A DNA stretch of 36,516 nt from Thermoplasmata archaeon (GCA_015063165.1 SUSZ01000002.1:1-36516); one strand, 5' to 3'; shown: positions 23,201 through 33,900, counted from the stretch's first letter. The notes: generated by a model not told the origin, from the letters alone. Translations and numbers: made by a program.

Positions 23201-25508
23201 TGTCTCCGGGAACCCCCTTCAGAACGAACATGCCGGCGATGTCCTTTCCTCCGATGGTTCCGCTGGAGGCGGTGGGCACGGCCTTCCCGTTGCTCTTGGC
23301 CTGTATGACGGAGTCGGTGTACCCGGTGTTCGGGGTGACCGAGAACGCGATGTCGTTCCCGGAGTGGACCTCCGTGAAGTCCACGTTCAGGGGGTCGTTG
23401 ATCGTGAAGATCACCCTCCCGCTGCTGACGTCCGCGAAGAATCCGGAAAGGACGATGTCGCTGCACTTTTCGGCGTCGTATCCTCCGTCCAGGAAGTACG
23501 CCTTCGCATTCCCGAGGCTAATCGCTTCGGTGTCGAGGTGGGGAGAGCCGTAGAACAGTATCCTCTGGAGGTTGGGGTTGGAGGATATCGCGTACGAATC
23601 CACGTTCTCGACCGATTCGGGGATGGTTATGCTCCTAGCGTTGGTCAGGCCGCTCATGGAGAGCGAGTCTATCCTGGTGGTGCCTTCCTTTATCTCGGGC
23701 GATGCTGCGGAGGGGGCTACGTAGAGGAGCTCGTCGCCCATGTAGACGGCTCCGTCGGAGCATACGATCGAGGGGTTGGCGGAGGTTATCTTTCCGCCTT
23801 TGCCGACGGTGCTGGCAAGAGCTTCGTTGGAGAATCCTACGCAGTCGGACCCGACGGATATGCTGGATGAGGACGGGGCGATGCAGACCTTGCCGGTGGC
23901 GTATCCGCTTCCGGAGGGGACCTTGACAGTGAGGTATCCGCCCTCCAGCAAGGTTTTCAGGTCCCTTTCGAACATGTTGTCGTCCTCGAACGGGACGCCG
24001 CTGTGGACGATGATCTCGTCCAGCTTGCCGCAGTTCACGAACGCGTTGGAGTTGACGACCTTCAGCATTCCATACGTCTCGATCGTCTGGAGGCTGCTGC
24101 ATCCGTTGAAGCAGTACCCGGGGATGCGGGTGTACGAGCCGAGGAAGGTGGCTTTCTTGAGATTCGTGGCGCCTCTGAGCATCTGATCCCCTATTCCGTC
24201 GGGGTCGAGGGTGGACGGGATGGTGATCTCGGCGAGCCCCGTTGCCGAGAACGCGTACTTTCCGATGGTCTTCACCTGGGCGGGGATCTCGAAGCTGGTC
24301 AGGTTATCGCACTTGTACAGCATGTAGTCGGGGATCGCCGTCATGGAGTCGCAGAGGGAGACGGATCTCAGGGATTTGCACTCCGCGAACATGTTGGCTC
24401 CGGCTTCCGAGCCGTCATGGAACTCGAAAGATTCCAGTGCGGAGCATCCCGAGAACGCCTTCGTTCCGTATTTGATCCCGGACGAGACATCGACATTCTT
24501 CAGAGAGGTGCACTTCTCGAACGCCCTGTCTCCGACGGCGTTGATCTCCTTGGGGATGGTTATGGATTCCAGGGAGCAGCAGTTGGAGAACGACCCTTCG
24601 TTGATTATCGTGATGGCGGTCGGGAGCGTCACGCTCTTGAGGATGGAGCTGTTGGCTGAAGAGCTCGCGAAGGCGTAGTTGCCCACTCCAAGGACGTTCT
24701 TGTCGAAGGTAATGGACTCTATCTTCGCGTTGTAGAACCCGTAGTCGGCGACGGTCATCACCGTGGACGGTACATGAAGGCTCTTCAGAGAGACCTTGCT
24801 GAACGCTCCGCTGCCTATGGTGGTGACGCTCGCGGGTATTGTGTAGGTTCCGATGTCGGCAGGCACGTAGGCGAGGATCCCTCCGCTTATCAGAGGCTTC
24901 GATATGCCTGTTCCTTCGAACGGAGCCGTTCCTAGCCCGGCAGTTTCAGGAATATCGAACGAAGTCAGCGATTCGCAGTCGCGGAAAGCGTAGTTCCCTA
25001 TCTCGATGAGCTCTCCGAACTTGACGCTGGTGAGCGACGAGCACTTGTCGAACGTGTAGGCCTGAATCGTGGTCGCCGATTCGGCGGTGACCGACTTCAA
25101 TGAAGTGCAGGAGGAGAAGCATTGGCCCACTATGTTCAGGACGCCGTTCATCGTCACGGATTTCAGGCCAGTGCAGGCGTTGAAGCATTTGGTGGGGAGG
25201 GTCATGATCGTATTCGGCAGAACGATGGATGTCAGGTTTGCGTTGTTCGCGAAGCTTCTGGCCAGAGTGTCGACCGTGTACGATTTTCCTTCATAATCGA
25301 CGGATGAAGGGATTTCAACGTCCCCGCTCATCGTAGCGATGGAGTCCGCGGTGACGGTAGCGGTCCTTCCGCCGTCGTCCGTCAGGCTGTATTTTATGCC
25401 GTCTATGGTGACAGTCGTGCCGTCGGCCTCTCCCGGAACAGAAATAGCCGCGAGCACGATCGTAGCCACCAGGAAGATGGACAAGACGGCTTTTGCGATA
25501 TTGTTCAT
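17271..25508 (-). CDS. Giant surface protein (BspA-LRR, propeller, Ig-like and W-K-N-W repeats) with one in-frame TAG
   Basis: Secreted or anchored adhesin-like protein, 2745 codons if the TAG at 19824-19826 (codon 1895) is read. Order: signal peptide (MNNIAKAVLSIFLVATIVLAA), BspA-type LRR_5 repeats to about 620, a Listeria-Bacteroides-type repeat near 861-931 (VSFDTDGGSSVSP..GYAFLGWYT..YAKW), a PQQ/WD-like propeller about 1043-1399, two BIG_2 Ig-like domains (1406-1579), then ten repeats of TWKNWDG...Y.G..P......Y.F.GW.P, interspersed with VTYLVDG..VGDVE..FLMPAYDVTF units. A last BIG_2 domain and the anchor WTMIIGAVVAVIVVGAIAGILLL-RKKP follow. The TAG lies inside repeat 3 at an aromatic position, and the frame is intact on both sides. 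Start ATG 25508 has GAGGTG five bases upstream. If TAG stops translation, an unanchored 1894-residue protein results. Confidence 0.8.
17640..20780 (-). repeat. Ten tandem coding repeats of about 70 residues (W-K-N-W units)
   Basis: About 3.1 kb of the giant gene is made of diverged copies of a unit starting T.TWKNWDG, continuing .L.TSTV..G..PSY.GT.P and ending Y.F.GW.PEP....DA.YTA. Four copies are followed by a second unit ending FLMPAYDVTF. Neighbouring copies keep long near-identical DNA stretches (for example around 18640-18940 and 20520-20760), so recombination between them can change repeat number. The unit resembles InlB B-type/Listeria-Bacteroides repeats. Confidence 0.85.
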
Positions 25509-25523
25509 GTTGGCACCTCGAAT

Positions 25524-25551
25524 CCGCCGTCGGCGTCTTTTCGGGCGGCGG
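25524..25551 (-). promoter_or_regulatory. Leader hairpin ahead of the giant gene's ribosome binding site
   Basis: CCGCCG (25524-25529) pairs with CGGCGG (25546-25551) in the roughly 90-nt leader. The leader starts from the TATA-like TTAAATAG at 25619-25626, and the hairpin lies just before GAGGTG (25513-25518). A second palindrome GGCGTACGCC lies at about 25576-25585. Most neighbours are leaderless, so this leader could serve control of translation. Confidence 0.4.
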
Positions 25552-25663
25552 AACAATTGAAGTCGGCATACGGATGGCGTACGCCGCTCCGGTTCTGCTT
25601 TCGAATGGTGCGGCGGCCTATTTAATGAATAACCTTACACTCCATAATCGGAAAATATCCGGT

Positions 25664-26665
25664 TTATTCGACCGAATTTCTGAACACATGGTAATGTCTG
25701 GACAGAGAGCCGTGCACACGCTGGATGTACATGCCCTCCAACTCCATCGTGTCGAACTCCATCGGGTGCGGAAGCACTATTCCTGCCCTCGCTCCGGGCT
25801 TCAGGACCTTGGGTATGGCCTCTCCTGCCCTGGCGTAGATGCGGTCGATGTCCTCCCCTCCGGTCTTGGTCGACCTACCGTAGGGCGGGTCGGTGCAGAC
25901 GGAGTCTATCTCGGAGAACCTTCCGACGATGTCGCTGATGTCGGAGACCTCGAAATCCGCCAGCTTCAGGCCGTAGAAGTCCATGTTCTCCTGGCATCCG
26001 ATGACCATCTCCTCGTCGAAGTCCGATGCGATCGCCTTCATCCCCATGGCAGCGGCCTCGATGGCTATGCCTCCGGTCCCGCAGAACGGGTCCAGGACGG
26101 TCCCTCCTGTCTTAACCGCGGTCATGTTGATCAGGGCGCGGGCGTACTTCGGGTGGAGCGATATGGGCGAGAAGAACGGCCTTTCGCTCACCTTCCTCTT
26201 GTTCAGGAGGTCGGTCTCGGTGACTCTCTGCTCGATGAACAGGTGGACCTTGTCGCACATCTGCATCTTGACGACGAAATCGGGCTCCTTGAGGTTGACG
26301 TCGTTCTTCCTGGAGAGGATCCCTCCGACCTTGCGGACGAGCGCCTGGGAATCCACATCCCTCATCATGCCCTCGAACCTCTTCCCGCGGACGGCGAACG
26401 TGCCTTCCGGGAGCTCCGTAGTCTCCAATCCTGAGACGTCGTCGGGCTCGTAGGAACCGAGATATCTTCCGAGGCTGTGTGTCAGCGAGATGCGGTCCGC
26501 GACCTCGTCAAAGAAGCGCTCCTCGAACGATGCGACGACATATCCGGGTCCGGAGGCCACGATCTCGAACGAGTCTGTGACGGCTTCGAGGCAGCCAGCT
26601 ACCTCGGCCTTGGGCATGTCCTTTGATTCGCCGTTGAGTTCGAAGAAGAAAAGGGGGCGGGTCAC
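25664..26665 (-). CDS. trmG10: tRNA (guanine10-N2)-methyltransferase (THUMP plus Rossmann methylase)
   Basis: SAM-dependent enzyme that mono- or dimethylates G10 of tRNA. 333 residues. The N-terminal THUMP-containing part includes FAVRGKRFEG and SRKNDVNLKEPDFVV near 125. The methylase has motif I VLDPFCGTGGIAIEAA at about 190 and the catalytic DPPYGRST (about 261) typical of N2-guanine methylases. The start is GTG 26665 (TRPLFFFELNGESKDMPKAEV matches the family N-terminus). It lies 16 bp after the radA stop, so the two are cotranscribed. Stop TAA. Other THUMP methylases (Trm14) are less likely given the DPPYGRS motif. Confidence 0.88.
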   Translation of the reverse strand: MTRPLFFFELNGESKDMPKAEVAGCLEAVTDSFEIVASGPGYVVASFEERFFDEVADRISLTHSLGRYLGSYEPDDVSGLETTELPEGTFAVRGKRFEGMMRDVDSQALVRKVGGILSRKNDVNLKEPDFVVKMQMCDKVHLFIEQRVTETDLLNKRKVSERPFFSPISLHPKYARALINMTAVKTGGTVLDPFCGTGGIAIEAAAMGMKAIASDFDEEMVIGCQENMDFYGLKLADFEVSDISDIVGRFSEIDSVCTDPPYGRSTKTGGEDIDRIYARAGEAIPKVLKPGARAGIVLPHPMEFDTMELEGMYIQRVHGSLSRHYHVFRNSVE

Positions 26666-26681
26666 GCCCCTGGGTTAGAGT

Positions 26682-27623
26682 TCAGTCCTTAATACCATCT
26701 TCGGTGACGGTGAAGACCGCCTCGCCTTCCGGCAGGTTGGGCGAGTCGATGAGCCTCGCGATCCTCTTTCCTGCCTTTCCCTTCCTCAGATATATGCGGA
26801 AGGTGGCGGTGTGCCCGACGATGTTCCCTCCGATAGGCCTGGTGGGGTCTCCGAAGAACGCGTCGGGCTTGGCGGCGACCTGGTTGGTCACAGCGATGAC
26901 GGCGTTGTTGACGGTAGCGAAGTTGAGCAGGTCGTGCATGTGACGGTTGAGGATCTGCTGCCTCTCGGCGAGGGCTCCCCTGCCTACATATTCCGCTCTG
27001 AAGTGGGATGTGAGCGAATCCACTATGAGGAGCCTCACCTTCATGTTCTGGGCGAGCTCCGCGGCCTTGTCCACCAGGAGAACCTGGTGCTGCGAGTTGA
27101 ATGCTCTGGCGACGTGTATCCTGGAGAGGGTCACGTCTGGATCGACGCCGAGGTAGTTGGCCATCTGGATGATCCTTTCGGGCCTGAACGTGTTCTCGCT
27201 GTCGATTATGATCACATCGGAGTCGAGTCCTCCCCTGTCCTCGGGCAGGGTTGCGTTCACAGCGAGCTGGAAGCAGACCTGCGTCTTGCAGCTTCCGAAC
27301 TCTCCGAAGAACTCCACTATGGACTGGCTCTCCAGTCCTCCGTCGAGGAGCTCGTCGAACGCTTTGGATCCGGTCGTGAGCTTGGTGACCGTCTTTCTTC
27401 TCTCAAGTATGTCGGAACCGGTCTCGAAACCGCCTATGTCAGCGCACAGCTTGGCACCCTCGATTATGTCCATTGCTTTCTTCTCACCTATCTCGCACGT
27501 CTCGGCGAGCTCTTTGGGTGAAGCTACAGCAATGGCCATCAGATCGTTGTATCCTGCTTCGCGGAGTTTCTCTGATATGGCTGGTCCTACTCCTGGTATG
27601 TCTTCAAGGGTCTTTTGGGCCAT
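26682..27623 (-). CDS. radA: DNA repair and recombination protein RadA, with a Cys in the P-loop
   Basis: Archaeal RecA/Rad51 recombinase: filament formation on single-stranded DNA and strand exchange. 313 residues: helix-hairpin-helix N-domain ([18 protein letters not shown]), linker with [31 protein letters not shown], Walker A at 107-114, Walker [13 protein letters not shown], and [26 protein letters not shown] (L2 region). Walker A reads GEFGSCKT: the Gly just before the Lys, nearly invariant in P-loops, is Cys112 (TGC, plus 27288-27290). There is no intein. ATG 27623 has GAGG upstream and a TATA-like TTAAATAC at 27654-27662. Operon with trmG10. Confidence 0.96.
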   Translation of the reverse strand: MAQKTLEDIPGVGPAISEKLREAGYNDLMAIAVASPKELAETCEIGEKKAMDIIEGAKLCADIGGFETGSDILERRKTVTKLTTGSKAFDELLDGGLESQSIVEFFGEFGSCKTQVCFQLAVNATLPEDRGGLDSDVIIIDSENTFRPERIIQMANYLGVDPDVTLSRIHVARAFNSQHQVLLVDKAAELAQNMKVRLLIVDSLTSHFRAEYVGRGALAERQQILNRHMHDLLNFATVNNAVIAVTNQVAAKPDAFFGDPTRPIGGNIVGHTATFRIYLRKGKAGKRIARLIDSPNLPEGEAVFTVTEDGIKD

Positions 27624-27794
27624 TGTGATTCCTCAATGGAGAATCGCTGGTTCTCGTATTTAACCAGACTCGGGGGTTCACCGAAAGTGAAAAACGAGTC
27701 TTGCACAGTTTAATTCCGGGGCCGTTATTCCCGCAGGCCATAATGTTCAATCTTTCGATTTTTCCTTCCATCTGGACCAGCGGAGCACATTTTC

Positions 27795-27865
27795 ATGTTG
27801 GTTGATATTGGTAATATCTCAACATAGCCTGATATGTTTTGTTATAAACTAATTGTAACAACAAT
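27795..27865 (+). promoter_or_regulatory. Two inverted repeats upstream of the importer-chelatase operon
   Basis: GATATT (27804-27809) and AATATC (27813-27818) form an inverted repeat with a 3-bp spacer, flanked by ATGTTG and CAACAT in near symmetry. ATTGT (27852-27856) and ACAAT (27861-27865) form another just before the TATA box. The second is placed to affect TFB/TBP binding, as expected for a metal- or cofactor-responsive repressor. Confidence 0.4.
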
Positions 27866-27866
27866 G

Positions 27867-27876
27867 GTTATATATT
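27867..27876 (+). promoter_or_regulatory. TATA box of the importer-chelatase operon
   Basis: GTTATATATT is centred about 26 bp before a likely start near 27898. This gives a short leader with AGTGAT seven bases before ATG 27918. Confidence 0.6.
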
Positions 27877-27917
27877 CCAGCTTTTGTTCATTGTTGGATT
27901 AAAAATCCAGTGATAAA

Positions 27918-28991
27918 ATGGAAAGAAATCACATCCTCATTATCGCTGTAGCCGCAGTGGCTATTATCGCCATCGGCTGCGCCGCGTTCTTTCTCATGAA
28001 CAACGGCGGTGAGTCCGAAAAGAAGGAGCAGTCTATCACAGATGCTTCTGGAAACGTGATCGATCTGACCAAGGATTACACCAAGGTCGCTTCGACCACA
28101 GCAGTCGGAACCGAGATCGTCTGCGACCTTGGCATGAAGTCCAGGCTTGTCGCAGTCACCAACAGCGCTCATATCTATGAGATGACCGAAAAGGTCAACG
28201 GTGTCAATCTCACGTTCGACTATCCTGGGAACATCCCCGCTCTCATCAGCGACGGAAGCCTCATGGTCCTCAAATACAACTGGACCGCCGAACAGGTCGC
28301 TGGGGCCAACGCCGACCTCGTCATCATCGATCACAACGCAGTCGCTTCCGACGATTCCAAGATGAAGCAGCTCCAGGACCTCAAGATCACCTGTCTCGTC
28401 CTTTACGAGGAGAACAGCTGGGAGAAGATCGCTGAGAACTACAATATGCTCGCGAAGGTGTTCGGCAAGACCGACCGCGCCAAGGAGATCAACAACGCCG
28501 CAGAGAAGGCGGACAAGAAGATCATGGACAAGTTCGCTAGCCAGCCCAAGCTCAAAGTGGCCTACGTCTGCTACTGCTACGACACCTACTACATCTACAA
28601 CCAGTCCGGACTGATGGACGCCGCTCTCAGGCTCGGATGCACCAACGCACTTCCTACCCAGACGACCACCACCATCACCGCCGAGCAGATCGCCGCTGCC
28701 GACATAGACGTGCTGATCTTCGACGATATGGGAACCAGCCTCGACTGGGACACGGTCATCGAGAAGTGGAAAGCCGATCCTGTCTGGAGCAAGATCGACG
28801 CGATAAAGAACGACAGATTCTACTGCATGGAAGCCACGCCTTTCCAGGCCACATCCTATCCCACCATCCACTACGTGATGGGGGAGGGGCTCGTCGCCAC
28901 CATGTTGTATCCCGACGTCGTCTCCGTAGACCTTCCTAACGTCATCACCCAGGACAACTACGTTAGCTATCTCGGATGGCTCGACGCCTGA
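27918..28991 (+). CDS. ABC importer substrate-binding protein (BtuF/FepB-like, helical-backbone type)
   Basis: 357 residues. One membrane helix near the N-terminus (about 6-27, ILIIAVAAVAIIAIGCAAFFLM) serves as signal anchor. A Peripla_BP_2 domain follows: ITDASGNVIDLTKDYTKVASTTAVGTEIVCDLGMKSRLVAVT, ADLVIIDHNAV in the first lobe, and DIDVLIFDDMG and WSKIDAIKNDRFYCM in the second. This class brings corrinoids, heme or iron chelates to FecCD-type permeases. The Cys at about 21 lies inside the helix, so a lipid anchor is uncertain. First gene of the operon; highest expression relative to the permease could be set by the hairpin after it. Confidence 0.87.
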   Translation: MERNHILIIAVAAVAIIAIGCAAFFLMNNGGESEKKEQSITDASGNVIDLTKDYTKVASTTAVGTEIVCDLGMKSRLVAVTNSAHIYEMTEKVNGVNLTFDYPGNIPALISDGSLMVLKYNWTAEQVAGANADLVIIDHNAVASDDSKMKQLQDLKITCLVLYEENSWEKIAENYNMLAKVFGKTDRAKEINNAAEKADKKIMDKFASQPKLKVAYVCYCYDTYYIYNQSGLMDAALRLGCTNALPTQTTTTITAEQIAAADIDVLIFDDMGTSLDWDTVIEKWKADPVWSKIDAIKNDRFYCMEATPFQATSYPTIHYVMGEGLVATMLYPDVVSVDLPNVITQDNYVSYLGWLDA

Positions 28992-28998
28992 AACCCTT

Positions 28999-29016
28999 TC
29001 CGGGCTTCGGCCCGGA
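28999..29016 (+). terminator. Intercistronic UUCG hairpin after the binding-protein gene
   Basis: TCCGGGC (28999-29005) and GCCCGGA (29010-29016) form a 7-bp GC-rich stem closed by TTCG, an extra-stable tetraloop, in the 40-bp gap to the permease gene. There is no T tract straight after it, so it is more likely an mRNA stabiliser or processing element than a full terminator. Confidence 0.55.
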
Positions 29017-29031
29017 CTTTGAAGTGATAAC

Positions 29032-30117
29032 ATGGCCGATGATTACGAAAGGCTGTCCAGCGAGGTTCATGGCCGGAAAGTCGGATCCAAGAAGGTCAGG
29101 GCGGTCGCGACGCTCATCGTTGTGTTCGGCGTCATCGCGATTGTCTTTCTCTATCTGTTCTCGCTCACCCAGGGCGCGTACCCGATATCCTTCGCCGAGG
29201 CGTTCGAGCAGATGAAGATCATCATCGAGACGATGGGCAATCCCGAGGATATGAGCGGGAGCATCATCTTCACCATACGCATGCCCCGTTCGATCGCCGT
29301 CCTCCTGGTGGGCGCCGGGCTGGCCGTGGCGGGTGCGGTGATGCAGGCGCTGATCCACAACCCGCTCGTCGACCCTTATGTGACCGGAGTATCGTCCGGA
29401 GCGTCGTTCGGCGTGGTCCTTATGACCCTCGGAGGAGTGATCAGCGTCGGCAGCGTGGCCACCATGTGGCTCATCCCTGTCGGAGCGATAATAGGCGCCG
29501 TCGGAGCGTTCATTCTGACCATGACCGTGGCCGAGGCCGCCGGAGGGAAGGCTATGAGCTACGTTCTCGGCGGAACCATCATGGCCGCCGGAATGAGCGC
29601 AGGGACCACCCTCATCATGTATTTCAACGCCGACAAGATTCAGCATATCACGTCCTGGATGTTCGGCAGCTTCGCAACCGTTCAATGGGACGACGTCATG
29701 ATCATGTTCATCCCCATCATCCTGATAATCGCGTTCATGGTGCTCCAGGCGCGCAAGCTGAACGTGATGCTCCTGGGAGAGACCCAGGCCCAGTACCTAG
29801 GCATGAACGCCCGCACCTACAAGAGGAACCTCCTCATCCTGGTGGCGATCCTCACGGCTTTCTGCGTCGCGTACTGCGGAGTGATCGGGTTCCTCGGACT
29901 GGTCATTCCCCATCTGTGCCGTATGGTAGTGGGCGGAGACCACCGCGTGCTCCTTCCCACGAGCATAGTGGTCGGATCCCTGGTCCTTCTGGTGGCGGAC
30001 ATCATATGCAAGAGCAATCCGTCCGGAGAGCTGCCCATAGGCGCCATAATTTCCGTGGTCGGTGTGCCGTTCTTCATCTATCTGATGGTAAAGGAGGGCA
30101 AGAAGTATGTCATGTGA
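29032..30117 (+). CDS. ABC importer permease, FecCD/BtuC family
   Basis: 361 residues with about nine or ten membrane helices. Family landmarks are IRMPRSIAVLLVGAGLAVAGAVMQALIHNPLVDPYVTGVSSGASFG near 83-128, a mid-region VLGGTIMAAGMSAG, LGETQAQYLGMNARTYKR (coupling-helix region that contacts the ATPase) and CGVIGFLGLVIPHLCRMVVGGDHRVLLP. This permease class moves cobalamin, heme and iron-siderophore complexes. GTGATAA precedes ATG 29032. The end overlaps the ATPase gene by 11 bp. Confidence 0.93.
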   Translation: MADDYERLSSEVHGRKVGSKKVRAVATLIVVFGVIAIVFLYLFSLTQGAYPISFAEAFEQMKIIIETMGNPEDMSGSIIFTIRMPRSIAVLLVGAGLAVAGAVMQALIHNPLVDPYVTGVSSGASFGVVLMTLGGVISVGSVATMWLIPVGAIIGAVGAFILTMTVAEAAGGKAMSYVLGGTIMAAGMSAGTTLIMYFNADKIQHITSWMFGSFATVQWDDVMIMFIPIILIIAFMVLQARKLNVMLLGETQAQYLGMNARTYKRNLLILVAILTAFCVAYCGVIGFLGLVIPHLCRMVVGGDHRVLLPTSIVVGSLVLLVADIICKSNPSGELPIGAIISVVGVPFFIYLMVKEGKKYVM

Positions 30118-30913
30118 CGGCCCCGTCCTGAGAGTATCCGACATGGTCTTCGGGTACGACAAGGAGAACAACCTCGAGGACATAACGTTCGACATAAAGG
30201 CCGGAGAGTTCGTGGCCATACTCGGCCAGAACGGCTCCGGGAAGACCACTCTGATGCGCTGCATCAACAAGATCCTCAAGATCAATTCCGGCGACGTCCT
30301 TATCGACGACGACAGCATCCTGTCCATGAGCATGGAGGAGATCGCGAGGGTATGCACGACAGTGCCGGCGGACGTCTCCCTCGACTTCTCGCTCACCGTC
30401 AGGGACTACATCAGCCTGGGCAGGACACCGTTCATAAAGTCGCTCTGGTGGGAGGACGAGGAAGACGAGCGCATAATAGACCAGGCGCTCTGGGACTTCG
30501 GGATCACCCAGTACGAGTCCAGGCGCCTCCACGAGCTCTCGAGCGGAGAGCGCGCCAGGGTGGTCCTGGCGAAGGGAGTGGTCCAGACTCCGAAGCTGAT
30601 GCTGGTCGACGAGCCCTCTGCTCATCTGGATATAAAGTACAAGGTGCAGGTCATGGAGCTCCTCAAGATGCTCGCCGACAAGGGCATGGCGATCCTGATG
30701 GCCAACCATGACATCAACCTCCTAACCAGGTTCTGCGACAGGATCCTCTTGCTGCATAAAGGCCACATAATCGCCGACGGGCCTCCCAAGGACGTCATAA
30801 CCGCGGAGAACATCCGCACGGTCTTCGGCATAGAGGTCGAGATGGTGGAGTCCAACGGCGTTCCCTACGTTCTGCCCACAGGCTCTACGCTGACCGGCGG
30901 CTCCATCAGGTGA
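30107..30913 (+). CDS. ABC importer ATPase, FecE/BtuD family
   Basis: 268 residues. Walker A GQNGSGKTT at about 40-48, Q-loop near TTVPADV, signature LSSGERARV (the usual SGGE reads SSGE), Walker B KLMLVDEPSAHLD, switch His in MANHDINLL. It pairs with the permease just upstream, whose coding end it overlaps by 11 bp. It completes the importer with the binding protein. The stop codon lies 4 bp before the CobN-like gene, so uptake and chelatase are made together. Confidence 0.93.
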   Translation: MSCDGPVLRVSDMVFGYDKENNLEDITFDIKAGEFVAILGQNGSGKTTLMRCINKILKINSGDVLIDDDSILSMSMEEIARVCTTVPADVSLDFSLTVRDYISLGRTPFIKSLWWEDEEDERIIDQALWDFGITQYESRRLHELSSGERARVVLAKGVVQTPKLMLVDEPSAHLDIKYKVQVMELLKMLADKGMAILMANHDINLLTRFCDRILLLHKGHIIADGPPKDVITAENIRTVFGIEVEMVESNGVPYVLPTGSTLTGGSIR

Positions 30914-30917
30914 GATC

Positions 30918-33900
30918 ATGTCCGGCGAAGAGGAGGTCAGACCATCGATAGTAGCTGTGGTCTGGGAAGGAGAGGCTCCCTCCATCCGCCGCATAAAGGG
31001 TCGCCTGGGCTGCGACCTCGAGTTGTACACGCAGACGTATATGGATAGCCATGGCATGAGCCTCTCCTCTCTCGTGGAGCGCATGAGGCGCGCCGAGGTG
31101 ACCCTCCTGCACAGCCTGTCCAAGGAGCTCTTCGAGAGCCTCCTTCCAGAGCTGAAGCCGTATCTCCAGGAATGCAGGGTGATATCCCACGGCACCGCAT
31201 CCAGCGTGCTGATCAGCAACGTCAGGCCCGAGGTCTCCGCCAAGGCGGCCGAATATCTGGCAGTCAAAGGCGATGAGAACATGTTCCGTCTCTTCGACTT
31301 CCTGGAGAAGGAGTTCGCGGGCAAGCCCGGGGACCCGCTCCCTTGCGTATCAGTCCCCAAGGACTCCCTGGTGTCCCCGGCGGACGGCTCTTTGGTAGCA
31401 AATATCGACGATTACATGCGCTCGTTAGTCCCCGAAGGGGCTTCGCGGATGGTCGCGGTCGTCGGCTCGTCCTCCGCATACGACGAGGACAGGATGGCTT
31501 CCGAGAGGGAGCTTTGCCGCGCTCTGATGGACGAGGGCGTCTATCCGATACTATTCTACATCGGATACGGCAGCGGACCCGAGGGAAAGGCCATCGACCT
31601 TTGCGAAGCCGTCAAGAAGTACTGCTTCCGCGATGGATCCCCGATCATAGGGGCGATAGTGAAGCCTTCGCGTTGCTCTCCGAAGCATGGCGCGGAGGGA
31701 ACGAGATGGATCGAGGAGCTCGACATCCCCGTGTTCCAGCCTGTGATGCTGTCCTATTCGAGCCTGCAGGAATGGATGGAAGGCGACGGGATCACGAGAG
31801 AGGTCGCGTTCCAGGTGTTCGGTCCAGAGCTGGAAGGCGCCATCTCGCCGATCGTCATGGGCTCGGACATAGGCATGGAGAGGTCCGACTCCACCATCAG
31901 GACGACCCTGCCGGAGCGTATGAGGAAGATCGCCGCAAGGGTCAGGAGCGTCTGCGACCTCCGTTCCAAGCCCAATCCAGAGAAAAAGGTGCTGATAGTC
32001 CTGAACAACTTTCCGTGCATGGGCGCGGAAGCGAACGTCGGGAACGCCATCGGGCTGGACTCCCTGGAGAGCACGGTCCGTCTCATGAGATCCATGGCCG
32101 CCGTCGGATACGATGTTGACGTTCCGTCTTCCGGAGAAGACCTTCGGAGGACGATATTCGAGAAGAAGGCCATCTCCGATTTCAGATGGACATCCGCATC
32201 GGACATCGTCCATAGCGGCGGCGCGATGTACCAGATGGATGACAGGGAATACAGGGAGTTCTTCGGTTCCCTCCCGGAGAGCAACAAGGAGGATATGCTC
32301 CGGACCTGGGGCGAGCCTCCAGGGTCCGCCATGGTATACGAGGGGAGGATACTGATTCCGGCCGTGTCCTTCGGAAACGTCGCGGTCGCGGTCCAGCCCA
32401 AGCGCGGATGCTACGGCTCGAGATGCGACGGGGAGGTCTGCAGGATCCTCCACGATCCGAACTGCCCTCCGACCCATCAGTTCCTCGCTTTCTATCGTTA
32501 TTTCGAGACGATCTGGGGCGCGGACGCCATCATCGACATGGGCGCCCATGGCCTGGCCGAGAACCTTCCGGGAAAGGGCGTAGGGCTCTCCAGCGGGTGC
32601 TATCCTGACATCGTCGCCGGATCGGTGCCTACGATCTATCCGTACTGCTGTTCCGCAGGATTCTCGGGGCTGGGGGCCAAGAGGCGCCTGTACGCGGTCC
32701 TCACGAGCCACATGGAGCCCGTATCCGAGAGGACGAGGCTGTACGGCCCGTTCCAGGAGCTGGATTCCATGCTGTCGGACCTGCCTTCTGCCCAGGGATC
32801 GCCTGAGAGGTCGGAGGCTCTGCGCGAGATGCTGGTCGCCAAGGCGTCGGAATGCGGTTTCGACGCGTCCGGCCCCCTGGAGAAGTGCGTCCATGCGGTG
32901 CGCGAGCAGCTGTCCCGCATTACGACTTCGTTCGTCAACAAGGGACTCCACGTTCTCGGGGAGAAGCCTTCCGATGACGATCTCGCCGACCTGGTGGCCT
33001 CGGCCATGTCCTCAGGAAGCTCGGAGACGTCCCTTCCCGGCCTCTGCGCCCGTATAAGAGGGATGGACCTCCCCGAGCTGGTCGGGGACAGGGGAGCCAA
33101 TAAGGACGCGATAGAATCCGTCTACGAGGATTCCCGTTCCGTCGTCGACCTGGTTCTCCGGGGAGAGCCCGCCCAGAAGCATTTCCAGACTGCCTATGGA
33201 CTGACGCCGAGCGTGTCGCAGGAGCAGGAGCTGGCAGGCTTCGCATCGAGGATGGAGAGGCTATGCCAGTCGGTAAGGGAGTCGGACGAGATCGGCGCGG
33301 TTCTTAACGCTTTGAACGGAGGATTCGTTCCTGCAGGTCCCCCGGGCTCGCTGGCGGACGGCAACGACAGGGCGGTTCCCTCCGGACGCAATCTTCATGG
33401 GAAGGGGACCGACAACATGCCTACCCGCACGGCATGGGTCACCGGGAGCAGGATCGCCGATCTCACGGTGGAGAGGTATCTCGAGGAGCATGGGGAGCAT
33501 CCCGAGAGCATAGGGCTGTTCTGGATGCTAACGGACCACATATCCACCGGCGGGGAGAGCATGTGCCAGATGATGCGCCTTCTGGGAACGGAGCCCCGCT
33601 GGGAGCCCGACGGGAAGTTCGCCGGCTACAGGATCCTTCCGCTGGAAGAGCTCGGTCGCCCCAGGGTGGACATCTCCGTCGACATATCGTCGCTCATCAG
33701 GGACGGCCTCAGGAGCTCCGTCGACGTCATAGATTCGATCATAGACGAGGTCTCGGACCTGGACGAGCCCCTCGACCTCAATCCTGTGAGGAAGCATACG
33801 CTGGAGTCCATCAAGAAGGGCCTGTCGGAGTACGAATCGAAATCCCGCATATTCGGGGCGCCGCCCGGCTCTACCTCGTCGGCCGTGAGCCTGGCGATAT

